Assembly (NCBI GenBank): GCA_038277395.1
Contig: CM076191.1
Span: forward strand, 26,875,373-26,939,372
Length of the DNA stretch: 64,000 bases
Source: Dryocosmus kuriphilus
Taxonomy: Eukaryota; Arthropoda; Insecta; Hymenoptera; Cynipidae
Direction of reading: 5' to 3'
Shown here: in pieces, positions 33,076 through 44,480 of the stretch
How the letters are laid out: each line of letters begins with the position of its first letter
Position numbering within the stretch: position 1 is the stretch's first letter
Notes under the pieces: generated by a model
Seen by the model: only the letters and a program-made list of their open reading frames with translations
Told to the model about the DNA's origin: nothing
Database searches by the model: none
Translations under genes and position numbers: made by a program

Positions 33076-33360
33076 AAGTTTGAGGTGCTTATAGATTTTA
33101 TAAATTTCGAAGTCGTGAGAAATACAATTTCTATACAAATTTTTAAAAAATTACTAAAGATACTTTTCTGAGAATTTATGGATTCATTCAATGGATATAT
33201 CTATCGTAAAATTATCATATTTGAATTTCCAAACTATCTCTGATTCTACAGTTTTTATCTAAAAAATGTAGAAATAATTAAAGCATTTATATATAGGTAA
33301 AAATATAATATATAGTTTATAGTATTATTCAAATCCAAAAAAATATATCGACCGAGAACC

Positions 33361-36280
33361 GAACACTGTTTTTCTAGGGTGGTCCAAAAAATTATAATTT
33401 TTTATTTTTTGAAGTCGCACGATATCACGATATTAAAATTCAATTTGTATTTTGAAACTTCAAATTTATACAATATTCAGAACTTGTGAGTTTAAAAAAC
33501 TATTTAAAAAATAAGTTTTGAACAAATCACATAATTTCTGCAAATTCTAATCGCCATTTTCAATTTTGAATTTTCTATGCAATATGTGAGACTTTTTACG
33601 CAGAAAACCTGAAAAAAATGAGTTTTATACAAATCGGAGCATTTAAAAAGGATGTTTTGCCGCTATTCTTAACTTAAATTGTTTGTTGCAATATTTGGAA
33701 TTTTCGACTCAAAAAACCGGCAAGTAATGAACTTTATGCAAATCGAATTTCTTCGACTTTTGGACAGTTTTCCATATGCTCTATAGCACTATGAAGCGCA
33801 ACGGTCGCGGATATTTCATCGTTTAGGGACATTGCAGTCTACTTTCTTTCTTGTGAACCAGTGACTGTCCTACTATGAAACTTATTACAGAACTTTTAAA
33901 TCATATTTGACCCTCATTTGACCAAAAACTAGAAGCCATCAAAAATCGAAAGTTTTGAACTTTTTAATTATCATATGTAGAAACTTGAACAATATTAAAT
34001 TATCTTTTATATATTTGACTTTAAACATGCAAAACTTTTTTTTTTTCTTAAAAATGTAAAACATGAAATCAGAAGCTTAGGTACTTGAAGATTGTGCAAC
34101 TTAAAATTGAAAACCTCCAGAACAACTGAACATTTAAAAAATGTTGTAAAAATCAAACAGTTTTGAAAAAGCATTATAAAATCTACATTTTAAAATGTAT
34201 AACTTTTTGCAACTGAAGATTGGGGCCTCGAAAATTAAATTATTTTTGAACCATTTATAAGTATTGAAAAAAATACTATCTCTCGAGTGCAAATGTAATA
34301 AATATTCGAAGTTCTGAGCATAGTTTTTAAATTTTTAATACCTTTCTTATCAGTTCAAATATCCTAAAGTTTGGATTTTAGAAGGTCGACAATTTTTTAA
34401 ATTCTTATTATAAAATAAAAACAGATTTGTCGGATATATTTTTAAAAACTTTGTTGGTGTACTTAGCAAATTTAGCTCTTAAAAAACTTAAATTATCCAA
34501 GATCCTACAAAGATGATTGATTTGAAGGGAAGCAACAAAAACGTACACATGTTTAAAAACCTCATAAAATTACAAAAAATCTATAATCCTTTAGTTTTTC
34601 GAGAAAAGTGTCGCCATTTAAATTTTCCAAAATGATAAAAATCAATAGTTAATACCATTTAATAAATTTCTTAAATAATTATTTTGATACTTTCGTATAG
34701 AATACAGTTAATTTAATTATTGATATTAAATTCTCACGATACTTCGCAAGTATGTTGAAGAAATTACCTTTGAGAAATTGTCTATTTATATATTTATTTT
34801 CAAATGAAATATTGTTTGAAACAACTGGTGTATGTAATGCAAAGTTAAAATAATATCCGTGAGTTAGAAATATACATTATAGGAAAACACTGAGTCAGGG
34901 GGGGGGGGGGGGGGGGGAGTTACTCGTATAGTCCTAAATTTCCAATAGAATAGGCGCTGGACTGCAAAAAAAAAAAAATGTGTTTTTTTTTTTTATTGAG
35001 TACCACGCGCACTTCTCTGGAAAAACCAGAATAATGAATATGACGGACCTGAAATTTCTTTAGTTTTAATCGAAAAAACATTCTATTATTTTGCTTTCAT
35101 ATCATACAAAACAATTTTGCTCGTGATTTTGAATTTTTGAATTTTTTTCGATCTTGAAACGCTTTAAAAACCACAAAAATATTTGTATGCCAAGAAAGCA
35201 AAGTAATAATGGAATGTTGCTTCGATTCAAAATGAAGAAATTTCAAGTTCGAAGTATTGAATCTTTTCCAAAAAAGTGTGCATTTAATTCAATTCCAAAA
35301 AACACGTTTTTTTTTTTGCACAACTTCAAAAAAATCTTGAATTGAGGAAATATTCTTTAAATTGCAAAAAATTTGAGTTTTCAAATCTAAGAGCCGAAAC
35401 GAAGGCACCAACCGATTAGAAAATTGAAAAAAAAATTGTCGCTCGTAATTTTTACAGTCAAAGTCATGTATGCCTTATTGCGCAGAACTGAAAAATCCCC
35501 ATTTTTCATTTTTCTAGGTCCTAAAGCACCTGTGTAAGGCAAGCGCCATGGGCCCAGTAAAACGTTTTGGCATTTCAGACGTGATCCAAAGTCGTATTAC
35601 CTTTGTGCGCTAATTTACCTTTTGTACAGCCCTTGATCTTTAAAATCGTCTAAGTGCAATTAATTTGTCTAAAATCGCTTATATTGTTGCATCAACGTTA
35701 CATTATGTTAAGGTAAATTGTTAAAAAGTTAAATTGTTAAAATTTTTAATTTTTAAAAGTCAAGTTGTTTTGAAATCCCATTTAAAAATATTATGAAAAT
35801 GATTTTAAAATATATAATGAATATTTGTAGAAATTCTCGTTTTTGTTTGGAGAAATTAATGGTAGTAACAGCTCTTCAAATCTCAGTCAGTTATCTACAA
35901 CCGTTTTTAACTTATCGTATTCACAAGAAGTATAGCCACAGTTGTTATATGAGATATACCTAAAAATTAAAATAATTAATAGTTTTTAAAATAAATTTAA
36001 GAATTTGTAGAAATTGTAACTACTTCAAAGTTTCCTCTTTTTACGTTACCAGAAAAAACGAGATAAAAGTAGATCAATTCATTTTTATGAAATATATGTT
36101 AATTTACTTGACGGGAAACATTAAATAGAAAAGTGAAAAAATTGATACACGAGACAGCTAAAGGAGAAGCTGTAATTAACGTCTTAATTAGAATTATAAT
36201 TCGAATTATTTTAAATTATACTGTATGAACAAGCAGACACACATTAATTAACAAGTTAATGTAAACATTTCATTACCATC
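33361..36280. other. AT-rich stretch; one G20 homopolymer
   Basis: No gene. There is a run of 20 G at 34898-34917, A and T runs at 34966-34999, and only short open frames without features. Confidence 0.5.
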
Positions 36281-36648
36281 CTCTTTCCCACCGGTTTTTA
36301 ATTTTTGTTATAACAGGGTTACCCACCCGATCTTCTTTACCGACATTCGACCCTTCTTTTCAGTAGATACATAGAGCACGCTTCGTCAGACTCTACTATT
36401 ACCAGGTCAGGCCAGAGTCAGGCGCTCTGTGGACTAGTTCCTGAAAATCGACGAATTATTAACAGGGTGCGCTTCTGGCCCTTTAATTTTAGTTCCCAAA
36501 AGTGTTTATTAACAGGGTGCGCTTCAGAAAATCAGTCGTGAAGAAATGTACAGCGTGAGCGATCTCCCACCTCATCTCTGGTCTTATGCATCCTGCACAA
36601 GACGTCGAAAAGTTCGTAAGGTTGAATTTTTATGCATGCATATCTCCA
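36281..36648. other. GC-balanced segment with a short tandem duplication
   Basis: The phrase attaacagggtgcgcttc occurs at about 36459 and 36507, 48 bp apart. The atctcccacctcatctct motif (36560-36577) is the inverse of one at 26729-26746. No gene. Confidence 0.45.
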
Positions 36649-37026
36649 CGAAGTACCAAAAGGAGATCTCTCGCCTATGGTAAAGTCTGGCCAAGAACGC
36701 CCCACAGTCGGGTGTCAGCTACATCAGACTTTTCTTGTCGACTGTCGAGAGCGCTCCCTGCGGAAAATGTGGGAAATACGATATCACGTGGCTTACAACA
36801 CTTCATTCTGATTTTGACACGTGTCGTACATAACCTATACTCTGCCTATACATTAACAATTCAATCGCACGCCCCAATCGACACTCCCTAGCAGACGACA
36901 AGTTCTAGTTGCAAATTTTCTCTGTAGAGGCGCTCACAACAGTCGACAAGAAAAATTGGACGTAGCTGACCCCCGCATGTGGGGCCAACTCAATACACGG
37001 CGAGTGGTCTCCTTGTAGTACTTCGT
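36649..37026. mobile_element. Hairpin (MITE-like) element of about 380 bp
   Basis: Arms of about 125-140 bp: ACGAAGTAC at 36649 pairs with GTACTTCGT ending at 37026, and gtgtcagctac...cttttcttgtcgactgt (36711-36744) pairs with acagtcgacaagaaaaattggacgtagctgac (36940-36971). The plus-strand open frame through the left arm (36586-36891) shows no domain. Confidence 0.7.
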
Positions 37027-37433
37027 GCATATCTCCTTATGTAGCATTTTTGGGCGTCTTTCTAACCTCAAAAATTTAACATGTCCGACGATCACCGTGC
37101 GTATTCTAAGCAAAACAATTATCTTGTTAGAGAAATGAGTGATACAATAATGGATGAAGAAATAAACAGCCGGTAAGATATTGAAGGGGAAGAATACCTT
37201 ATTGCACTGGTGTATATTTAATAAAGACTTACTTGAATAAATGTAATTAATCTTTGTTAAAATTTATAAATTATCAATTATTCACGCACATACATCACGT
37301 CAAAACCAAGTTTCAGGTTAGATTTCCCGTTGACTCGCGCATCTGCACAGTGCATAAAGCAGCGTGTGTGCGTTGAATCGTTCTGTCTTATGCGTTGTGC
37401 TTATGCGCTATGCAAGAGTGTGTGCTTGGGGCT
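37027..37433. other. Spacer without recognised gene
   Basis: AT-rich at first, then GC-balanced with repeated ttatgcg-type words at about 37385-37415. Nothing else to report. Confidence 0.4.
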
Positions 37434-37690
37434 GTACTTTCTAAATTATCCGATATCTTCTATAATTCGACCACCAAACGATGAAGGTTGACTACCAAAC
37501 GATACCAAAAGGAATTTTTGAAAAATATTAAACTGCGGCGCTAACGGAAGTTAGCGCGCAACATTGAAACATCAATAACTTTTTCAGTTTTTACCACCAA
37601 ACGATGAAAGTTGACTACCAAACGACCACCAAACGATTCTATATAAAAAAGTTGGATATTTTAAAGTCGGTGCGCCAACTTCACAGGCAT
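37434..37690 (-). repeat. TTTGGTGGT-rich repeat, copy C (inverse)
   Basis: Reads as the reverse complement of copy A (12944-13238): taccaccaaacgatgaaagttgactacc, the ctgcggcgctaacggaagttagcgc spacer and the gtgcgccaacttcacaggcat end. Confidence 0.8.
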
Positions 37691-37754
37691 AATGGCGGGT
37701 AGCAAAATTATAAAAATGTCAGATGCCAAAATGTCAAACAAATCTCGCGTTTGG

Positions 37755-38140
37755 AATGAAACTTGGTTTCGCAGGATTTTTGAAGTCATCGATTGCGAAT
37801 ATAACCTCAGATTTAAAAATTCCAAACGAGCAATGATGTGCATAAAACTTTCAGTTTCATAAGGTATTTGAGGTTACATTTTGAGTAAAGTTCAGTTTCA
37901 CAGGATTCTTGAAGTAATGGTATCCGAATATAACCTCAAATTTAAAAAAATCAGAATTGCATGAAAGTTGCAGTTTTTATTTTTGGTGTTACGTTTTGAA
38001 TGAAACTCGGTTTCACAGAGTTTTCGAAGTTATCGAATATCGAGATTTAAAAAATCCAAACATGCTATGTGGATTTGCATAAAACTTACAGTTTCGTAAG
38101 GTTTCTGAGGTTACGTTTTGAGTGCAATTCGTCATTGCAA
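37755..38140 (+). repeat. Degenerate tandem repeat, about three units of 115-135 bp
   Basis: Each unit has gaaactt/cggtttc-a/g-caggattttt, aatataacctca-a/gatttaaaaa, cataaaact..cagttt and ggttacgttttgag. Related pieces continue at 38893-39135. Confidence 0.65.
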
Positions 38141-39340
38141 TAAATGATAAAAAACGTACAATTTCATTTCTTTATTATAATAATAACTATTTCATCAAAT
38201 TTTCTTTTAACCAAAATATTGTTTATAATCAAAAGACAAATGCATGCCTTCTGGACGAAAATTAGCTACCACATTCTGTCGGGAAGCTCAAATCAAAGAT
38301 TGTCATTTCCATTAGAATACCGATAATAATATATTTATTGTCATTACTAAATGTAAATATTATATGAATATTATAATATATTATCAATAATTATAAATAC
38401 AAAATTAAAAGTTAACAAAATTTTAATAAAATATTTCTTTTTTTACAAGAAAAATAGGATAATGAAATATAAAATTGTATAGGTACTATAAATATATAAA
38501 ATTTCAGCAATTTCAGTAATAGTTCATTTTTACTCTATAAATAATTTCATATCCCCTAATTTTCCTTTGTAAATCGAAAAAATATTTTTGGAATTTTTAC
38601 TAAATTTTCATTTTTTATTGATAATATTACAATACGAATCTAATATTTTTATTTAATCGTGACAATAAATATTAATATTGATGAAGATGACAAATCTGTG
38701 ACTTGAATTTCTCGCCAGAAAACGGAAACGAATTTTCATGCAAAAGTCAAGCATTTCATCTTTTTTAGCAATCAATTTTGCTTTTAAAAACGACTTGTAA
38801 AAGAAAATTTGATGAAATACTTTTTATTTTTGAAAAATTGAACTTTTACATTTTTTCCCATTATGCGCCACTTGTCCTTGCGGTCAAATCTCTTAAGGTT
38901 TTTGAGGTTACTTTTGAGATTTGCATAAAACTACGTGCAGCTTTGTAAGGTTTTTAAAATTATGCAATTGGAATCTAACCCACAAATTTCTACAGTTCGC
39001 ATGAAACATGCTTCTGTAAAATTTTTGAATTTACCAAACGCAAATTTAAACTGCAACTTTATGAAAATATGTGGGGAACCAAATTTTAAAGACATTGGGA
39101 TTCGCATAAAATTTAATTTCGTGAGACTTTAGGATGTTATAGAAACTGGACGCACAGTTTGCCTTATTCCGTGCAATACTCTTTGAACTCATACTCATGC
39201 AAAACGTAAGGTTCATTAGAATACTTTTATAACATTAAATTGTATTGCTCTGAACTAATTTGTCTTATCATGCAATACTAGGGTGGCTCCATGATCCAAG
39301 AAGCTAAGGTCCCGCCAATGTGGCTCGGAAATGCGTTCAA
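38141..39340. other. AT-rich stretch with remnants of the tandem repeat
   Basis: No gene. Bases 38893-39135 carry diverged ggttttt-gaggttac, gcataaaact and cttcgtgagac-like phrases of the 37755-38140 repeat. Confidence 0.45.
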
Positions 39341-39349
39341 CCCGAGTCA

Positions 39350-39746
39350 CGTACGACGACTTCCATCTTGGTTACTATGACAACGTGAGGCGCTAGTCTG
39401 ACGATTGAATCATTTACCCCGTTCGGCGTGATGATTTAGCACAGCGTTTTTAAAAAAACTCCAAAAACTTTCTTTAAGCAATAGTTTTTTAAGGACTAGA
39501 TTCTGTCTTTCGAGTACCTCCAACTATTTCATGATTTACATATATTTATAGGTATTTATTTATTTGAAAAAAGCACTACACACTTTTAAATATCATGTTA
39601 TAAATATTAAATTTACTTTTTATTTCAGCTTTGGATGATTATTTATAAGATTTTTTTCGAGCTACTTCTGCCATTCGTACATACACCGTTGAACATGGTT
39701 CAAATGTGCTGCTTAGCGTCCTTTTAAAAATGGAAGTCGTCGTACG
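39350..39746. mobile_element. Possible small element with 17-bp inverted repeats
   Basis: cgtacgacgacttccat at 39350-39366 is the exact reverse complement of 39730-39746. The 363 bp between them is AT-rich and non-coding. The ends could also be inner parts of a larger element. Confidence 0.45.
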
Positions 39747-39859
39747 TCGAAATGAAATTCGAACCATTTGATTGGTTCACTTTTTTTTACTTGCGCGTGG
39801 CGAGACCATAGCTTCTAGCAGAGATTAGTAGGGAGAGATAGGCAGACTAATGTCAGAGA

Positions 39860-40060
39860 TTAGTAGGGAGATTAGCAGACTAATGGAATAAGAGAATGTG
39901 AAAAACTTGCGCTGATAAATGCGCCCTCTTGGCGGATGCCCCTAAGAGTTACTTTGAAGGTGCACGTTGCGCGTCGGTAACTGATGAAAGTTGGAATTTA
40001 CAAAAATGATTTACCATCCTAGTTTCTACTCGAGCAGTTACCATTAGCACCAGATTAGCA
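39860..40060 (+). repeat. Dispersed repeat, copy 2 of the 26700-26990 family
   Basis: Shares atggaataagagaat and gctgataaatgcgccctct in order, then diverges. A short tandem of gcagactaatg / gagattagtagggag lies just before it at 39818-39880. Confidence 0.55.
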
Positions 40061-41152
40061 CAAACTGCATACTGCACGTTTATTTACTACCAGAATATTA
40101 AATATTTATTACAAAATTCATGTCTATAAGTTATAGTTAGTCTTCAATATTTATTATATATAATAATGATTACATCGTATAGGCATTATCAATTTATATG
40201 CATGCACTGTACATTATTTATGAATTATATTATTTTTTTATTAAAATGGCATAATTAAAAAAAAGCGAAATTATAATCATAGAAAATAGTTTGAAATATT
40301 AATTTAATTTACATATCCAGCAAATACAGGTATTTGTATAATTATACGCAGAAAAAAAAAACGACTCAAAAACAAAAAAGAAAAGAATAATTGTACTTTG
40401 CTGAAATAATATTGAATAAATATTTAAATAATTAAAAAGTAGTTTCTTTATTTATATTTTTTATTTTATAAAAAATTACATAATTCCTTTCAATTGAATA
40501 TATACATTACAATAATATTAATGATTTCATAAACAAAGCAAGATATGAAACTAAAAGAAGAAATCATATTTGTAAATATTCTAAAGAAGAATTAATTTTC
40601 ATTTCTTAACTTTTTTAGTATTTCGCTTCGGTTTTGCGAAAACATAATGCTAAAATCTTATATTAATATTTGCAAAAATATTGCAAAAAGCGAGTTTCTT
40701 TTGTTAGGCCTATTTCTTAGGAATATTATTTCATCCGCGACTTCTCGCTCGTATTTGCGCAATTTCCAAAACGAATGATATTTTTGTGATTGTTTAAGTG
40801 TGGTAGTTCTTTACTCTTGCAGTTAAATATATTTTTTTTAATTTCTAAGAATTTGCTAATTCACTTTAAAAAACCTGGTTAATTTAACTAGCATTCTGGT
40901 TAAATATATTTGAACTAGAATTTTTCGTGTGTCACAGTTAAATTTTGGACGTTAAAAAGGAATTTGAATTTTGATTAATTGTAAGTATAATTTCTTCATT
41001 TGTTATATGTAACGATTGTTTGTTTATAACTGACATATAAAAGAAATTAAAATATCAGGGCCTTGAAATGTATAATGTTAGAGAAGTGAAAATAATTAGG
41101 GCGAATTAGGGGTAGAAATTCACAACTCTTTTATCGCACGGAAATATATATA
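40061..41152. other. AT-rich stretch, nothing recognised
   Basis: About 1.1 kb with no long open frame and no paired repeats that I can support. Confidence 0.5.
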
Positions 41153-41154
41153 TA

Positions 41155-41935
41155 CAGGGTGTTTTTTTTAACTTGACAAATCGAAATATCTCAAAAAATA
41201 CGCATCCTACGAAAAAAATGTTCTTAATAAAAACTTTTTATTTTCGAGGAGGAAAAGCGGTTTTGCAAAAATTTACCCCACCCCACCCCCTAAGGGGGCA
41301 GGGGTGGGGGTAACTTCGTAATTTCAAATAGGAACCCCAATTTTTTATCACAGATTCAGATTCTTCTTTATGAAATACGTAAGTTTTATTCGAAAAATTT
41401 TTTTCGATTCGCGATAGATGGCGCTGAAATTGCGAAAAATGAAATTGCTTTTTTTAACTTGACAAATCGAAATATCTCAAAAAATACGCATCCGACGAAA
41501 AAAAATGTTCTTAATAAAAACTTTTTATTTTCGAGGGGGAAAAGCGGTTTTTTGCAAAAATTTACCCCACCCCACCCCCTAAGGGGGCAGGGGTGGGGGT
41601 AACTTCGTAATTTCAAATGGGAACCCCAATTTTTTATCACAGATTCAGATTCTCATTTATGAAATACGTAAGTTTTGTTTGAAATTTTTTTTTCGATTCG
41701 CGATAGATGGCGCTGCAATTGCAAAAATGTAATTGTTGAGTGTTTAAAGGATAACGCTTCCAAACAAAAGGTAAATGAGACGTGTTCAATCTAAGGAAGA
41801 TCATTCAATTGTAATCAGTTCAATTTTGGACGTTACTTACTTCGGGGTGCTTGATTTCAGAGAGTCCTCTCACCATCGGGGTGCTCGATTTCAGAGAGTC
41901 CCCTCGCCTCTCACCATCTGGATTCTGGATTTCGA
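41155..41935 (+). repeat. Left long terminal inverted repeat, two internal units
   Basis: Each unit contains aacttgacaaatcgaaatatctc, a C-run and G-run block (ccccaccccctaagggggcaggggtggggg) and gattcgcgatagatggcgctg. After the second unit comes a single stretch with atgagacgtgttcaa... and gtcccctcgcctctcaccatc. Confidence 0.8.
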
Positions 41936-41943
41936 TTTACATT

Positions 41944-43006
41944 TTACAATAAGGGCTCAAAATGGTGTCCTCCCACTTCGATGCACTTGTTAATCCGAGC
42001 TTCGAAAGATTCCACACAACTGCGAAGTGTGTCTGGTGTTATTTGCGCACAAGCAGACCTGATTCGCTCGAGCATGTTATCACGAGTTGTGGGCACTTCT
42101 TGATACACGTTACTCTTTAGATAACCCCACAAATAGAAATCCGGCGCCGTAAGGTCTGTCGATCTGGCAGGCCAATTTACTGGACCTCCTCTACCGATCC
42201 GTCGACCAGTGAATTCGCGATTGAGTACTTCCCGCGCGATTGCCGAATAATGTGCTGGGCAACCGTCATTTTGAAACCACATGTTTTGTCGCACTTTCCA
42301 AGCTTAGGTCTTCAAACAATGTTGGAAGTTCATTTTCTAAAAAGTTACGATATTTTTCACCGTTCAAATTGCCATCAATAAAATACGGGCCGATAAGTTG
42401 ATCTCCAATTATTTCACACCAAACATTCACTAACCATGGACGCTGATGCTCAACTTCACGCAACCAGTGTGGGTTTTCTCTACTCCAATAATGTATGTTG
42501 TGTCGATTAACGTTACCATGGTTTGTGAAAGAAGACTCGTCTGAGAGCATTACTCGAAAAGAGAAGTTGGGGTTTCCTTGTATCTGCTGGAGCGCCCATT
42601 GACAAAATGTTACGCGGTTCTGAAAATCATTGCCATGAAGTTCTTGATGCAGTGAAATATGATAAGGATGATATTTATTAAGTTTTAATATCTTACAAAC
42701 ACTGGATAGAGACATTCCGGAATCGCGGCTTAGTTGTCGCGTACTAACATGAGGGTCATGAGTGACTGCAGCTAAAATCGCGATTTCTTTATCAACTCCA
42801 GTAACCCTTAATTGACGGTTCCTTTTTTTCGATTGTACACTTCCGTCAGCCATGAACTTTCTGACAACCCGGTAAAAGGAAGATTGTGAAGGAACACTTT
42901 CTGGAAAACGATGAGCATAAAGCGTGATAGCATCATTGATATTCCTGCCACTTTCTCCATAAATGAGAATCATTTCAATTTTCTGTTGTTGAGATAGAAT
43001 TTCCAT
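41944..43006 (-). pseudogene. IS630/mariner-type transposase (DUF4817 + DDE), one frameshift
   Basis: Likely start is the Met at 43006 (MEILSQQQKIEMILIYGESG), 19 codons inside the longer open frame, because this begins the conserved DUF4817-type N-terminus with its helix-turn-helix (PSQSSFYRVVRKF) and a second one (STRQLSRDSGMSLSSVCKIL). The catalytic domain has MLSDESSFTNHG (first Asp), FQNDGCPAHYS (second Asp) and WPARSTDLTAPDFYLWGYLKS (third acidic residue), then the usual tail ending in GGHHFEPLL. The frame shifts at about 42285-42300, just before the second Asp; one base accounts for it. The break is not in a long homopolymer. Otherwise the protein is full length, about 350 residues. Confidence 0.85.
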
Positions 43007-43319
43007 TGTAAAAGTCTTTAATTCAAGTAATGAGGGAATACAACGACACCTAAACCAACCCAAACGAACGTGACCAACAATAATAATCCAAACGAAAGCA
43101 ACTAATTACGATCAACTCAAATGAACGCAATCAACACACCCAAATCAAATGAACACAATCAACCCTCCTAACGAATGAACGTTAATCACGGACAGACGCG
43201 GTTAGCGCTCGATTGTGTGACCGACTGACTCAATGATATGTAATGTCTACATCCAAAATCGACTATCGACAACCAACTGCTTTCGGGAAAGTTTTTCTGC
43301 AGTTTTAGCACTTTTACTG

Positions 43320-44073
43320 TCCCTTGGCCGAAAGTTCAAGCACCCCGATGGTGAGAGGCGAGGGGACTCACTGAAATCAAGCACCCCGAAAGTAATTTCC
43401 AAAATTGAATTTATTACAATTGAATGATTTTCCTTACATTCAACACGTCTCATTTACTTTTTGTTTGGAAGCGTTATCCTTGAAACACTCAACAATTACA
43501 TTTTTTGCAATTGCAGCACCATCTATCGCGAATCGAAAAAAAAATTTCAAACAAAACTTACGTATTTCATAAATGAGAATCTGAATCTGTGATAAAAAAT
43601 TGGGGTTCCCATTTGAAATTATGAAGTTACCCCCACCCCTGCCCCCTTAGGGGGTGGGGTGGGGTAAATTTTTGCAAAACCGCTTTTCTCCCTCGAAAAT
43701 AAAAAGTTTTTATTAAAAACATTTTTTTCGTAGGATGCGTATTTTTTGAGATATTTCGATTTGTCAAGTTAAAAAAAGCAATTTCATTTTTCGCAATTTC
43801 AGCGCCATCTATCGCGAATCGAAAAAAATTTTTTTTAAAAAACTTACGTATTTCATAAAGGAGAATCTGAATCTGTGATAAAAAATTGAGGTTCCCATTT
43901 GAAATTACGAAGTTACCCCCACCCCTGCCCCCGTAGGGGGTGGGGTGGAGTAAATTTTTGCAAAACCGCTTTTCCCCCTCGAAAATAAAAAGTTTTTATT
44001 AAGAACATTTTTTTCGTAGGGTGCGTATTTTTTTTGAGATACTTCGATTTGTCAAGTTAAAAAAAACACCCTG
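43320..44073 (-). repeat. Right long terminal inverted repeat, two internal units
   Basis: Inverse of the left repeat, including both 290-bp units and the single inner part with ttgaacacgtctcat-like sequence (about 43440-43455). Confidence 0.8.
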
Positions 44074-44480
44074 TATATGTATATCGAAAAATATTTGTTA
44101 GGAGGGTTGGGTGCAATACTTTAAAAGTATTTCATGCATGTAAAAAATGCCAGTAAAACTTTAAAAAATTAATATTTATTTTTCCCTTATATCTTCTTTT
44201 TGCAAAAGCGTGAATACATTTTTGAAAATTGGGAAAAGAATATTTTAATTTTTTTCCCCAAACTTAGAAACCATGTTAAAAAAAACTGTCGACAAACCTT
44301 GGAATCTAAAATTGAGGTAATTAAAAAGTTACATATAAAGATTTTATGTTCATATAAAACCTTATTTATTACATTATAGTATGTATTTTTTCAGACGATT
44401 ATTTGTAAATAATGAAATAAGGTAAGGGGAAGGCCAGGTAGTGTGCTTTCATTTCGATTAATGAACCTCAAACTAAAATT
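44074..44480. other. Spacer, nothing recognised
   Basis: AT-rich, no gene. It ends with the AAATT (44476-44480) that precedes the next element. Confidence 0.5.

Larger units (their letters stand above)
29895..33360 (+). repeat. AT-rich dispersed repeat, second copy split by fold-back arms
   Basis: Parts 29895-30415, 31690-31957 and 33140-33360 align with consecutive parts of the copy at 27050-28385. The two arms of the fold-back element lie between them. The open frame at 27503-27784 and the frames inside the arms show no family features. Confidence 0.65.
41155..44073. mobile_element. IS630/Tc1/mariner element with long duplicated terminal repeats
   Basis: Both ends are CAGGGTGTTTTTTTTAACTT, next to TA on each side (41153-41154 and 44074-44075), the target site of this superfamily. 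The inverted repeats run for about 750 bp (41155 to about 41935, and about 43320 to 44073). Each contains two direct units of about 290 bp (left: about 41166-41455 and 41456-41745). The element encodes a single minus-strand transposase and is 2919 bp long. Confidence 0.88.

Noticed and set aside
36586..36891. 101-codon frame
   Set aside because: It runs through one arm of a hairpin element and shows no family features.
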